From the NCBI RefSeq assembly GCF_040712315.1, contig NC_134018.1, positions 14,652,835 to 14,716,834 on the forward strand: a stretch of DNA of 64,000 bases, given 5' to 3'. Numbering within the stretch: the first letter of the stretch is position 1; each line of letters opens with the position of its first letter. The notes under the pieces were generated by a model that saw only the letters and a program-made list of their open reading frames with translations, was not told the origin of the DNA and made no database searches. Positions 1 through 11,599 of this stretch are shown piece after piece. The DNA is from Castanea sativa (taxonomy: Eukaryota; Streptophyta; Magnoliopsida; Fagales; Fagaceae). A program made the position numbers and the translations under genes.

Positions 1-370
1 ATGCAGTCTGACACCTCCTTGAAGATTTGATCAACAATTAATTCGGATCACAAGATCATAAAAATCTAGAAGGTTTCCTTAATGATAGCTTATAGAATGA
101 AAGGCATGGGTTTTCTCTCTAAAAGCTTTGAGTTTTTGCATCTAGCTATAACCTCATTGGAAATCATGTAGGATTAGAATTCTAATAAGAATAGGATTTG
201 AATTTTGTTTCCATAATTGTCGCTTAAGCAAGAGTCAAGTGAGGATCAGGCGAAGCCTCGCTTGCCATTTGGGATGCAAGTATTTACAACCTTGAGTGAG
301 CCTTAGTTTCCACTTGAGCGAGCCTCTTCAATCAACGATACTTTAAGCATATTTTTAAATTTCGTTGACA
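1..370 (-). mobile_element. LTR fragment, Copia-like element (left copy)
   Basis: This stretch resembles about 6420-6850 on the same strand: both carry a run of related words (gatcacaag, tagaaggatttt, aattctaat, caaattttgtttc, gagtgagcctt, cacttgagcgagcc). I read them as two LTR copies flanking the gag relics at 3.7-6.0 kb. The right end near 369 reads as an LTR start on the minus strand (TGTTAGTATTTTG), followed by a purine-rich stretch. It is cut off by the window edge. Age and exact ends are uncertain. Confidence 0.45.
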
Positions 371-747
371 AAATACTAACAGGCAGAAGAATACTCCCCA
401 TCAGTCTGAGGTCTCTTGAGTAAATAGTTTAGCTCAAACAAGGCAGTGAAAAATATAAAAATAAAAAACCCCACCATAGAGTAGTGCATAGATTCCAAGA
501 AAGATGTAGCATGCAAGAAGATACAAATAAATGTTTGACATGGGCATCGGGCACTAAGTGGCATTAGCAATATGTGTAGCAACGGCACCAAGGAGATGCT
601 ACAAAAATAGAACACACAAAATTGCCACTCGAAAGACCCAAAACAAAAACTACTTCTGATACCAAATGCGCCAAGTTGAAGAACATAAGATGTGGTGCAT
701 ATGCTGTCCAAAATGTAAGAAACGCATGAATAATCATTTGATATGCA

Positions 748-750
<3 letters not shown>

Positions 751-803
<53 letters not shown>
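751..803. repeat. 53-base A homopolymer
   Basis: An uninterrupted run of 53 adenines on the plus strand. It produces an artificial poly-Phe ORF on the minus strand. A (TA)n tract follows an A-run at about 1002-1033. From 371 to 3400 I see no gene: the DNA is AT-rich and non-coding, apart from this run and a degenerate direct repeat (see 2225-2950). Confidence 0.9.
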
Positions 804-805
<2 letters not shown>

Positions 806-2224
806 CAGCTATACTGCTTAAACATTGAGGTTAAGCCAAAAACTGTGATTGAGGCATATTAATGTGCAAGTGACGAGTTCAGTTAATACATGACCTTCTT
901 CCAAATTTTACCCACTAACCAGTAACCACAGTCATATAAAAACACAGGAAAATTTTGCTAAGTGCCTCAATAAAGTAGAAACAAAAGCCAATCCTAAGAG
1001 TAAAAAAAAAAATATATATATATATATATATATCAAAATCCTATGTGAGATGCAACAAGAATCAAGAATTTAAGATCATACATACGAACTACGTTTGTAG
1101 AACTAAAGGCCAAGATCAATAACAATCTAAGTGAGAAGGAAAGCTATAATATTATTAATATGAGACATTTTGACTGGTGCAAATTAACAGTAGCTAAGGT
1201 CAGAAGCAGTTTATGCAGCGTGCAAGGGTATTACAAGACTTAATTAGACTAAAACTACCAGAAAGGTCTTGCTCAAGCAGAATTTAACAAGTTGCTCGAG
1301 TACGCTTCAAGAATTCGCAAGAAAAGTTTAGGCGAGTGTCAAGCGAAGACGTTGCTTTAATAGCATTCATGCAGTTTTTTATTTATTGTAGAAAGAATTG
1401 AATGCATATGGAATGAGACTTAAAGTAGCTTAAGTGCATGTAATGTAAATAAAAAGACTGGCAAGGCTAAGAGAATTTCCATATTAGGTTATGGTGAAGG
1501 CTACCCCTACCCTACAATCCTTGCGCCTCCTTCTTAAGGAAAGTAAACCAGTTTTCGAATAAGTGAAAAAAAATTTCCAGATTGGTCTCACAGTCCCCGA
1601 ATTGCCAGCAATCCTTGTTTTGGTGTTGGTTGTTGAATAAAATATTTATTCAGAGAAAAAAAGAAAAAAGAAAAAAAGAATGCCAGCATTGCTTAGCTAT
1701 AAAAACCTAATGCTCCACTCGATTTTTTGGGAACACATGTCGAATTATAGGTAGAGAGTGGAGTTTAGGAGAGGAACAAGGTGAGCAAAACCAAACAAGA
1801 ATGATATGACACAGGAACTAAGCTCCAGCTCCAAGCGTTATGTGGGGGTAGAAGTAAAATGTGATAAGAAAAAGTTACTGAAAGTGGAGATACCACACCT
1901 GTAGAAAATACCCTTTACCTTCATAACCATATTGATTTTCTATCACCTTTTTTCCTCTTCTTGATCATCCTTTGATCAAAATGGAAGATTTACCCCTTTG
2001 TAGAAATGAATGGTGAAAAATATGAATCCATTTCTTAAAGATCTAATGACAAGTGCCACTAGATTTGAAGGGCCAAGAGTTGCATGACACATATATAGAT
2101 AAACTTTAATTGGCTCATTCGGTGCCAGGGACTCTTATTATGACGTTGGTCAATTGGTAAGGCCCAAGTCTAGTATTATTGGTTTCCATAATCACTACAA
2201 ACAACTAGCTTGCGTGCCGCTGCT

Positions 2225-2950
2225 AGGGTCTTAATTTTTGCCTAAATGGCCCAGGTCCGCCTTCCTAATCACATGCCTTCACGCGCACAGGAAATGTGAT
2301 TCATGATCGTTCTATATTCTTTAATAGGGAAACCAGGTCTACACTTAATGGCTCCACCTCTCCTTGTTTTGTCGAACACCACTCATAAAGGGACTTATCT
2401 TTAGAAACATATTTCATAGTATCTTGACACCAGGCCACATAATGGCACCGGGTCCATCTAATGTTATTGAGCTAATTTGCGCTGGATAACATAATTTTTC
2501 TTGATTTTCTTTTTAATTTTTTCACACATAACAATTATCATTCACTCTCTTCTTTCCTCCTAAAGATGCTAAAAAAATAATAAAAAATTAAAAACTAAAT
2601 GCAAAACAAATAATTTTAATGTAAATTTACACGATTACTGTAGCAATTATGTATTTTTACACAACTTTGCATGACTTGATGTAAGTGAATTTTAAACTTG
2701 ATTGGCTAAAATGTCTTTTACTATTATACAAGATGCAAGTGCTCAAGCTTTCTTATCAATATCTCTCGTTCTTCTCTGAGGTTCCATTCCCAAGTGATTT
2801 TGGTGCTGTAGGAACCTCACCTCACCATAGCTAGAACATCTCTGCAAGGGTCTTATTTTATGCCTACATGACCTAGGTCCACACTCCTCATTTCATACCT
2901 TCAGGTGCGCTGGAAAGGGGACCGTGATTATCTGCTTTTTCTATCAGCAC
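2225..2950. repeat. Degenerate direct repeat pair (~105 bp)
   Basis: Segments near 2225-2330 and 2843-2950 share the order gggtcttattttt, gcctaaatg/gcctacatg, cc(c)aggtcc, catgccttca/cataccttca, and a final gattcatgat/gattatctg. They look like two diverged copies of one repeat unit about 615 bp apart. No coding potential is seen. Confidence 0.45.
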
Positions 2951-3739
2951 CCCATTTTTACATGCAGTGTTCCTATTTTTGCTAAATACAGGAACGCCAA
3001 CTTTCTCTATCAAGCATGAGGACACGGTACAAACAATACTTAAGAGTATGCTAAGCCTTTTTCTTTTAGAGTTTGTAATGAATGGTATTGCATCAAATCA
3101 CCAAAACGCCAGTCACATGACCAATTGCCTACTAGAAAATTACACATGCAACCAAATTCAGCTTAAACTAACTTGTGCATACAAATGCAAACAAGATACA
3201 CTTGGACCAGAAGAATCCATGCTCGAAAAAAAAAAAAAAAAAACAATGGTATTACTTAGTGTAGTGTGGTTAAACAAGGTATTTTTTTTTTATCCCCTTT
3301 CATTCATTCTTTTGTATTTTTCTTTTTTAATTTTCTGTCGTTTTTATAATTTGGACAAAAAATAAAAGCACACACAATGCTAAAACAAATGAAAAACATG
3401 AAATGCAGTGCATAAATACATACAATAATGTACACAAACTCCTATTATAATTAGTCTATGGAGTCAGAAACTATTTCCAATTCTAGACTGGAAGTATCAA
3501 AGAAGTGGACACGAAGAATGACACTTAGTTTTGGAATCCTTCCTCACCCAGACAACATGATCTTGGGCTGTGAACTTGGGGAGGCTTTGATCCTATACTG
3601 TTTATAGGCTAATTGAGAAAAGGAATTCGCAAAGTGAGGCAAATTCCAACCTTGGCTTCCAAGAGTCAACGAGCACGAGGTTTGAACACGTCACCAAGCA
3701 ATTTATCTTGGCTTCTGACAGAAGGTACTTGATCTCTAG

Positions 3740-4380
3740 CCGCAGGTTGTGACACTGGAATCTTAGACTTCAACGTGAAGCGATTCGGATGGCTATGTCT
3801 AGTAGCACCCAAAAGTGGCCGAATTAAGTAGCATGTGGGGTTCTATTCTTCCTAGGTGGCCATATAGAGATAGGCTGTGAGACATATAATCTACCTATGA
3901 GATGGTTCCCTTTATCTACTCGAGTTTGCTCTACCTTAGCCCAATGATTTAGCAAGGGGGACAAACATAGTTTCTGTGCCGCAAGACATAAAAAAGGATG
4001 GGACAAAAGATTCTATATCGATGTACCTTAGGCCAGTTGTTTCAAAACATGGCTTCTGAGAACTTCCCTTTATCTTTCTAACTTGGCTCTAGCGAGACCT
4101 AGCTCACTTTCAAGTTCAGTCACCTTTTCTACAAGTCAGTGATTCTCATTATTGTATGTTTCAGCCAATTTTTTGGCTTCATGTAACTTCACTACTAGTT
4201 CAGTCACCTTCTCTACAAGTTCAGTCACCTTTTGAATTTTTTGGCTAATTCAAAAGTTTTCTGAAATTTGATACATTCCATAAAAAGTTTGTTATAAGTA
4301 GTTTTGTAGGGTGGCATCGTCACATAATTCATCCTTAATGGCTTGTTTGGATTGAGGGCGTTGATGTAGAACAGACCGCC
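3740..4380 (-). pseudogene. Copia-like gag relic, C-terminal part
   Basis: Read on the minus strand with stops and frameshifts, this region gives a Lys/Glu-rich coiled coil (repeated VEKVTEL units and KLHEAKKLAETYNN) and then, near 3770-3830, a degenerate zinc-knuckle-like stretch. This matches the coiled-coil plus CCHC C-terminus of the better preserved gag at 52.4-53.0 kb. It probably continues the N-terminal gag relic at 5110-5960, separated from it by about 700 bp of LTR-like DNA and a MITE. There is no intact ORF. Confidence 0.5.
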
Positions 4381-4389
4381 ATGGTCTTC

Positions 4390-4985
4390 TTGGACTCTGA
4401 CGTGTGCCTGAAATAATCATAACTAGTAGCCTGAAGCAAAACGGCTTTCTGAGGAATAATCATAACTTTTCCACGAGGTACACCCTAAAAATGGTGAATT
4501 CCTTCATTTTGGTCCCAAAAACTATGATTTTTCCGTTTATAGTAATTTTTGTTTCTTTAATAACTTTTTACTTAAAGGTCAGAATAAAGTCTCATTTGTT
4601 TTCGAACGACTCTTAAGGTCAGTAATTTATAATTTTGCATTTAACTCAATTTTACCATTTTTGGTAAATTTCAGTATTTTGTCACCTAATCGCATAATTA
4701 ATGTGAATTAGGGTTTCAAACGTTTTTCTTAGTATTTATATGTTTTGTAACCGTCAACGGTAAAGCAGACTATTATCAATAAAAACAAACGTTTTGTCAA
4801 ATTTTCTTCTGGTAGATTCTAGTTTTTATCTCCTTGTAGATTTAGGGAAACCCCTCGTGGATTCGAGGTTTATTACCAAAATCTAATAGTTTAGTTTTTG
4901 TTTCATCAAAAGAGTATCGTGTATACTTTCTTTAGGCTTCCGCGATATTAGGCATGGTGGTGATAGTTAGCATATTAGTCCATCT
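4390..4985. mobile_element. LTR-like non-coding insert
   Basis: AT-rich non-coding DNA between the two gag relic blocks. It contains a run resembling the end of a transcribed LTR region (tatttatatgttttgtaacc, then tatcaataaaaac). I cannot define termini or a target duplication. The short ORF at 4404-4616 has no family features. Confidence 0.3.
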
Positions 4986-4989
4986 AGAG

Positions 4990-5092
4990 TTTGTTTGGAT
5001 TGAAGGGAATGGAGGGAGAGTAGATGGGAGTCTAATTAGTTCATTTGGCCAACTCTACTCTACTCTCCCTCCATCTCCCTTAATCCAACAAA
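4990..5092. mobile_element. Short terminal-inverted-repeat MITE
   Basis: About 103 bp whose two ends are near-perfect inverted repeats: the left arm is TTGTTTGGATTGAAGGGAAT plus GGAGGGAGAGTAGA, and the right arm is its reverse complement ending in TAATCCAACAAA. The same family occurs at 32192-32350. No coding capacity. I could not fix the target duplication. Confidence 0.75.
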
Positions 5093-5109
5093 GACCTAGT
5101 TAGACTCAT

Positions 5110-5960
5110 TGCTCTTAAACTCATCACTCATGGTGGCATTCATATCCTACTTTTGATTTCAAATAATTTGGGCATTTAGCCTTGACATGTCCATAACCAA
5201 AACACTCATGATGCTTGATGACTTGATAGTTCTGTTCTTTCCTATCCTTAGACCTCTCACTAAACTCATTCTTTGGTAGCTCAAAAGTTCTATGGGTTTT
5301 GTACTTGTTCTTAATCTTTCTAAACTATAGAAGATTTTAAAGCTTTTTTGCCAAAAGAGCTTTATCATCCACTTTCATCTCATCCTCATCAGAGGTATAA
5401 CTCTCTTCTTCTTTAACAGTTTTCAGAGCAACAGTCTTGTTTATATTAGTTTGAGGTAAAAAGAGGTCATATGTCTGTACTGATCCAACTAATTCCTCAA
5501 TCTTGATAGTGTCAAGATCCGTACTCTCCTCTATTATATTGTGGCTTTACGATGAAACCTCTTAGGTAAAGATCTCAGGACTTTCCTAATAAATTTGGGC
5601 TCAAGGATATCTCTTCACCCAGGTTAAAGCTAAAGTTTACTATGTCATTAAATTTGGCATAGAATTAATCAAAAGTTTCATCCTAAACTCATACTAATAT
5701 TCCCAAATTGAGAAGTTGACATTTGAAGCCCAGAGTTTCATATAACTTTAGTTCCCTGATTTGTAATTTCTAAGACAACCCAAGCATCCTTAATAGTTTT
5801 AGACATAACGATTCTTCTAAATTCTTCTTGAAAGATAGATGTAAAGATGGCATCTAAGCATTTACTATTGCAGTTATAATCTAAGAGTTGTTCCTCGGAC
5901 CATTGTTCTATTAGAATTTCAGTTTTGGTCCACCCATTTCAACATATGTTAAATTTCAGA
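5110..5960 (-). pseudogene. Copia-like gag relic (UBN2-type) with zinc knuckle
   Basis: Minus-strand translation with several stops and frameshifts shows a Copia-type Gag core: CLDAIFTSIFQEEFRRI, TIKDAWVVLE, FIRKVLRSLPKRFH, and further on EELVGSVQTYD-like and EEESYTSDEDEM. It ends in a degenerate CCHC knuckle (HECFGYGHVKAKCPNY). The order is the same as in the Gag at 51416-53185, so the two elements are relatives. A primer site complementary to initiator Met-tRNA lies immediately upstream (5977-5990). It is clearly dead. Confidence 0.7.
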
Positions 5961-5976
5961 ATTTAAGTGTACCTTT

Positions 5977-5990
5977 GCTTTGATACCAAT
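5977..5990 (-). other. Primer binding site (Met-tRNA type)
   Basis: On the minus strand the sequence reads ATTGGTATCAAAGC, one mismatch from the TGGTATCAGAGC primer site used by many plant LTR elements. It sits between the gag relic (left) and the LTR (right), as expected for a minus-strand element. Confidence 0.65.
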
Positions 5991-6850
5991 TATTAAATTC
6001 AGTTTAGAGTCCTCAATTAAGTTTTCAAAATAACTATTATTTAATGTTGAATTAACTTATCACATGATCCACAATGTTAACATTAACAACCACAAAACAG
6101 CAAGTCAACAAGTCATAAAGTAAAATACCAAAAGTGATAAAAGCATGGGGCATGTGATAGTAACGAAATGGAAAATTGATGGAGAAATCTCCAAAGAAAA
6201 AACCACTATTAGGGGAATCTATCCCAACTAATGAATCCACAAGAAAATAAGGAGCTTTATAATCTAGAACAAAACCTTTGTACTTAGACTTTACAATTCC
6301 AATAGGTAATTCATTGTTGCGACACACAACAGGTTTAAAACTTTGATCTTCTTTTTGTATGGATCCCTCATGAATAGCATGCTCACGTCGACAAATCAAA
6401 ACCTCTGGCACACTCTAAGGTGTCTCCTTGGAGATTGATCTAAATTGAACACACTAGAAGAGAGGCTCCGTGGTTTCAAACTCTGGATCACAAGCTTTTT
6501 ATGGAACTAGAAGGATTTTCTCATAAAAGCTCATGGGATGAAATACATGAGTTTCATCCTAAAAGCTCTACCTTTCTTCCTCTATAATCTAAGTGGAAAT
6601 CGTGCATAAGATGATTTAAGTAGGCTTTATATATGGGGTTAGAATTCTAATCATAACAAGATTCAAATTTTGTTTCTACAATTCTCACTGGAGTGAGCCT
6701 TGAACAAAAGTTAGGCGGAGCCTTGCTTGAGCAAGCTTTAGTGAGCTGCTTGAGCCTGCATGTACTTACTCACTTGAGCAAGCCTGGTTTTCCACTCAAG
6801 CGAGTACATAAATTAACTCATTTTTTTATCCTTTAAATTTTTATTTTAAA
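5991..6850 (-). mobile_element. 5' LTR, diverged Copia-like element
   Basis: The region begins just beyond the primer site. Its first half resembles the U5 half of the family 1B LTRs at 13787 and 43421 (an acaaaacctttgt-acttagactttacaattcc block on the plus strand). Its second half resembles 1-370. The 119-codon ORF inside it (6052-6411) is LTR sequence read as protein, not a gene. The outer end is not clear, and 6850-7400 is AT-rich with nothing recognised. Confidence 0.5.
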
Positions 6851-7399
6851 TTAGAATAATCCTTGATTGTTTATGTCTCATTACGTTAATGAAAGTATGC
6901 TCCCCTTCAATGTTTTACTTTTCATGCAATTACTTAATTGTAGCATTAAATTTATTTTCTATGCAATTATGAATTACTTTGAAGTTAAATATAGTGTAGT
7001 GACTTAGCCTTGAATATGCTTGTTTTAAGTTTTGGACTTGGATTAACTTATCGAAAATAACTTAGTCCATCGAGGATAGAATGAGACCAAAGAGATACCT
7101 AGAAGTGAAAATTTTCATCGAATAAACACAACTGCTGCAAGTACTACAAATGATTCAAGTTTGCTCAACATCCTAGTCTAGTGACTTTATTTGACTTGTG
7201 TAATTATTTCAAGAAGCTTATACGAATTTTCTTACTTACTGTGGTCTTTTCTTTTTATTATGTTCCAATGGCTATACATCAAACTCAAGGAAAAAGCTTA
7301 ATGATGCCTTAAGTTTGGACTTTGGAATAAACTTAAGAAGATCTGAAATGGTCTAAGAAAGCGGTTTAGAAAACAGTGTTGGATCCGAGTCGTGTTGTA

Positions 7400-8400
7400 T
7401 GAGTCCTATAGCTAATGTCATGTGTGCGTCACTCGCTTACAAGGCAGAAATGTCTGACGTGGCACTTTAAATGGTTGTGTTCACGTGGCACCAACGTGAC
7501 TAGTGACTTGGCAGACGATGGGTGCTAACATGATTATCTTCTGACAAGTTCACGGATCGGGTTCAGCCGAATAAAGTGGCATGTGGGATGAAGGTGATCT
7601 GACACGATGATGTCACGCTGATGTAAGAGGGCTGACATGACAGTGACAATGAACTTTGGGTGACACGTGATAAGTGACATAGTGAAAGCGTGTGAAGGGA
7701 TGATTTGGAGATTTTCTTTTTTGAAAGGTGGCTACTTGTTCCTTTATTTATTTATTTTTGTTTGGAAGAGATAATATGGGTTGGCTAGGCCGCGTGTACT
7801 TTGCTCCCTTCGTCGACTTGAAAAAAAAGCTTTGGACAAGTGGGGTACGTGTCCCTCGTGAATCGTTGAATAAGAGAAAATATGAATCCAAGACTTCAAA
7901 GTTTGACTCATGTGCAACATGTTTACTGGGCATGATCTGTATAGTGAAAGACAGAACGGTGTATGCTATCTGTTGGTGAGAGTCGTGAATAGGAGAAAAT
8001 ACACCTGTTTAGTGTATGTTTCTCCCCTCACAATTGGTGCGACCCACAGCGGATGAATTCTATCAGCTTATTGGAGGGAGGAAGCATACACCTGAAGCAG
8101 GGTATACCTCCTCCGTGAATAGATATGCAGATAGCGAGCAAAGGCGTATGCAAAGACGGTCACCCAACTTGAGCTGTTGGAATCGCCCGATGGCCGAGGA
8201 AGGTGGAGAATGGACACGATGCTAAAGAGGATGGCACCGTGCAGCCAATGAATCAAAGACGAAGAGCACTGGTGGCTTTGAGAACAGCTGGGCGTTCTTG
8301 TGCCTGTGGTGGCAGCAAGCTAGGGTGTTTCAGATCTGTGTCTGCGGTTCGATATGTATAGACTGAAACTGGAGATATGATTTGTGGAAGTAATTGAAGG
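7400..8400. other. Unassigned non-coding, likely retroelement-derived
   Basis: Mixed GC DNA with many dispersed GTGACA/TGACGT words (7420-7690) and a short imperfect repeat of the phrase gaataggagaaaatacacctg / gaatagatatgcag around 7985-8130. The ORFs of 60-83 codons here show no domain. Since a Copia primer site and LTR lie just to the right, this is probably decayed internal DNA of a minus-strand retroelement. Confidence 0.3.
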
Positions 8401-8404
8401 CCAA

Positions 8405-8570
8405 AGACTCTGAAACGATGTTAAAATAAATTGACGATGAAAAAAGGAGAGAGAGTGATGGAACGCACGAGTGTTACGTGGTTTACTCTAATTAGTGAAC
8501 ACAGTGTAAAACCTTCTTAACAGGGTTTACATAGGAAGAGTAGAGTCTAAGGTTCGGCTAAATGGGATTT
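8405..8570 (-). mobile_element. Copia-type LTR end with degenerate primer site
   Basis: At 8409-8430 the plus strand reads actctgaaacgatgttaaaat, close to the complement of ATTTTAACATGGTATCAGAGT: an LTR end followed by a Met-tRNA primer site. The DNA to the right (gagagagtgatggaacgcacgagtgttacgtggttta) is typical of plant Copia LTR R regions. The element abuts the truncated end of the S-receptor gene, so it is a candidate for the event that removed the kinase exons. Confidence 0.4.
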
Positions 8571-8717
8571 TTTTTTTTTTTTTTTGGGGCCAATACATAA
8601 AATATAAACTCAAATATATGTTTAGCAATCTTAATAGCAGTACTGTACGATTCTAGAAGTTAAGTTAAACAATCTTGCAATATCTTTTCCAAAGTAGGTA
8701 AGAGAAAGTAATATTAC

Positions 8718-8831
8718 CTCTCAAGCTTTTCCTTTTCCAAATGCAGTAGGGAATCAAGAGCACCCCAAAAACTACGGCAATGGCAACCACAACTATTACA
8801 ATCACCCTCCTCTTTTGCTTATTTTTCAGCA
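8718..8831 (-). other. Exon 2 (transmembrane) of S-receptor fragment
   Basis: A 114-bp exon: VLKNKQKRR, then a 20-residue hydrophobic helix, then CIWKRKS as the cytoplasmic stop-transfer. Exon 1 ends one base into a codon and exon 2 supplies the other two (G+TG = Val). A homologous exon relic lies at about 39988-40095. Confidence 0.85.
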
Positions 8832-10234
8832 CTTCATGGTTGAATTTGTAATAGAAAAGAAAAAATATTTTAAGTGCAACCGACTTCAATGCAATAAAAC
8901 AGATGGAAACAAAGATTTTAGCTTTGATGGCTCATACCTTGCCCTGAATCAGGCATTCGAATATATACTTCCTGGCTATTAGCATCCTGCTTGTTCGCTG
9001 CCATCTGTCTAATATCAATTAGATCCCCAAACCACATTGCGCATCCCGTACCTCCATTTCTAGTATCTGAGTTTGAATAAGCCGTACAGTTACACATGCT
9101 CAAACATTTGACCCTGCATTCGTTAAGTCTCATACTTTCGTTCAACAGAGAATACGTGGTGTCTGGCATTTTGAGCCCAGAAAATTTATCAAACCCGACT
9201 TTATCCTGGCAGCTCAATTTCTTTTTGCGTTCACATCCCTTATACCACTCTTCTGGGTTCCAAGTTTGTAGTGATATAGGCTTGAATCCTTCTACACATT
9301 GACAGACAGGTGACTCACCCATGATACAATTTCCATAAGGACCACATAACTTATAAGTGTCGCATTTGTCTTTTGGCAAATCCAAGAACATGCTCCATTC
9401 TTTTTTTTCTTCAACCCACACATAGCGCTGATAGTGTGATTGTGATTGATTCAAAACTGCTCTTGTGATTGCAGACTTTTCAATCATTTCGAACATGAAG
9501 TATACCTCGTCCTTGTTGGAGACAAACTTGAACTTGTAAAGTTGGGTGTCCTGTAACTCCGGAATACCACTGAAAAAATGGCCATTCCATGGGCCGGAAC
9601 GGAAGTACTTGTGGGACCCTTTCATCATGACTAATTCTGAGTAATTATGAAGTTCAATCCCCCAACTCAGCTCTCCTGGAGAGGGGTCATCTGGACTCTT
9701 CCATGCAGTTAGGCGCCTATCCAGACCAATCCTTAAGTCCCATCCAAGCTTCATCCCTGCTAGCCACGTATCAGAAGGATAGTCAAAGCTTTGCCACAAA
9801 TAATTTTCTGGATTTTCTTTATTCTCTTCTCTTAATACTAGATTTCCTGAATCTAAAAGCTGTACTACTAGATTCCTGGCCTCTTTTGTTTGATTTGCCG
9901 ACCAAGCAAATGTCGAATTCTGGCCGAGAAGAACAAGACTACCTGAACTGTTTACGTTCAACACGCCAGACAAGTCTGTGATTGGATTGCCCCGGTTTGC
10001 TACCCAAACAACCGTTTTACCTGGGATTTTGTTGTACCAAATTCCCAAGTAACGGTTTGTGGAAGTACCTGGACTGAAGAACCCCAGGACAAAGCCACCA
10101 TCTTTAGAGACCAAGGTTGTGTTCTCAATGTCCTTGAGGGATTGGGATTGAGTAATACTGTCAGCAGCATCCGAGAATACAAAGCAGAAAAGAAGTAAAC
10201 TGGAACTCAAAAGCACAGAAGCAAAGATGTCCAT
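8718..10234 (-). pseudogene. G-type lectin S-receptor-like kinase, kinase exons missing
   Basis: Exon 1 (10234-8938) encodes a signal peptide (start MDIFASVLL, chosen over the upstream in-frame Met because the hydrophobic leader begins here and the paralogue at 32069 starts at the same codon). After it come a B-lectin domain (about residues 25-150, with VVWVANRGNPI and WQSFDYPSDTWL), an S-locus glycoprotein domain (about 190-300, RSGPWNGHFFSG), an EGF-like stretch (CDTYKLCGPYGNC) and a PAN domain (about 345-425, CLSMCNCTAYSN). The donor is CAAG/GTATGAG at 8938. Exon 2 (8831-8718, acceptor GAAG) supplies one transmembrane helix (VIVIVVVAIAVVFGVLLIPY) and ends at donor AGAG/GTAATA. The splice phases agree. 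The family normally continues into a juxtamembrane segment and a Ser/Thr kinase; those exons are absent, and retroelement DNA follows. At best it could make a membrane-anchored decoy-like ectodomain. Reading into intron 2 adds about 16 residues before a stop. Confidence 0.9.
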
Positions 10235-10458
10235 TGCTTTCTGTTCTTTAGAGCTCTTAATTAGCCAATATGTAAAAGTTAGACCCATTATTCTGAGCAA
10301 AGACTATAACATAGAAGGCCATGCATTGACTCAAGCTATAGCTGTTGTTTCTTTGAAGAGTATACATTTTGTTGTGAACAAGAAATTTCCACGTTACACC
10401 CTTTTGCAGATGTCGCATTTATTATATGTAGTTTGTCTTGGTTCCGACGACTTATAAA

Positions 10459-11591
10459 CTATAATGCACGGACACGGACACGGACACGGACACGACACGG
10501 ACACTGATACGGCGATACAGCAATTTTTGAAAAACAAGGATACGACACGGCATGGACACGGCAATTAAATAATTAATTAAATTTTATATTTAGGCATATT
10601 TTTAGACATAAAATACATTTATGTCTAGAAGTTAAATTATCTAAGAACTACAAATAAGTAAACTAATACTCAAAGTAGTACAATAATACACATAAAATGT
10701 TTAAAGTACAAACCAAAAGTTTAAATAAGCTACATTCAAAAGCTATCATATTCATTTTCAATTTATACTTTCAGTATTCATTTTAGTAAAATCATCTATA
10801 ATATTTAACTTTAACTTTAATAAATTAATAAAACTATAGAAATAACAATATTATATTATAACAATTAACAACATTATATTTGGCACATAATGACAATAAT
10901 AACATTACATTATATCCCACTCTCACAAAGTGACAGTGAGAGTGGGATTTTAAAAAAAAAAAAAAAAAAACAAAAGCAAAAGCAAAAGCACGTTGTACTT
11001 ATAAATAGTCACTTATAATAAGTGACTATTTATAACTAACTCATTCACCCAATTACCCAAACGTCACCGGCCAAATATCTAAAAGAAAAGAAAGAAAAAA
11101 AAAAAAAAAACAACAGAGAGAGAGACGGGACGTTTATGGAGGTCGGGGACCTGATGTCCATGCCGAGAGAGAGAGAGAGAGATCGGGAGGGACTGGGCAC
11201 GGCGGCGACGTCTATGGAGCTCGCCGATCGGCCCGATCTAGCTCCGGCGATGGACAGAGGGCAACGGCAGCAGCAGCGGCAGCGAGCAGAGGTCAGAGGG
11301 AGGGTGGGTGGGTTGAGAAGTGAGAAATTGAGAATCTGAGATGTGGGTTTTGGTCTGACTTGAGAATCTGTGATTTTCTTCTCTTTTTTCTTTTTTTTTT
11401 CCACTGCTGGCGTGTCGGATGTGTCAGCGCGGCGTCGGAGCCGTGTCGGTGCCGTGTCGGAGAAGCGAAAAAAAAAAAAAAAAAAGAGACACTGCTTAGA
11501 CACCGGAGTCCGGCGAATCGTACCGGTTCCGGTGTCCGATACGTGTCGGACACCGACACGACGCCAAAAATGGCGTGTCGGTGCAACCCAG
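10459..11591. mobile_element. Non-autonomous hAT-like element, family GACACGG
   Basis: 1133 bp flanked by an 8-bp duplication CTTATAAA (10451-10458 and 11592-11599). The ends are imperfect inverted repeats: left CTATAATGCACGGACACG, right (reverse complement) CTGGGTTGCACCGACACG. Subterminal regions are rich in GACACGG/GTGTCGG words. There is no transposase, and the ORFs at 11045-11689 are low-complexity shadows. The paralogous locus at about 32880-32910 lacks the element, so it shows an empty site. A shorter relative lies at 37725-38536. Confidence 0.8.
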
Positions 11592-11599
11592 CTTATAAA

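Noticed and set aside
376..825. 149-codon minus-strand ORF with a poly-Phe stretch
   Set aside because: Produced by the 53-base A-run; no domain and no coding-like composition.
2967..3365. 132-codon plus-strand ORF
   Set aside because: Contains an A-run and a T-rich end; no recognisable domain, homologue pattern or splice context.
6052..6411. 119-codon minus-strand ORF
   Set aside because: The sequence aligns with the U5 half of family 1B LTRs, so it is LTR DNA read as protein.
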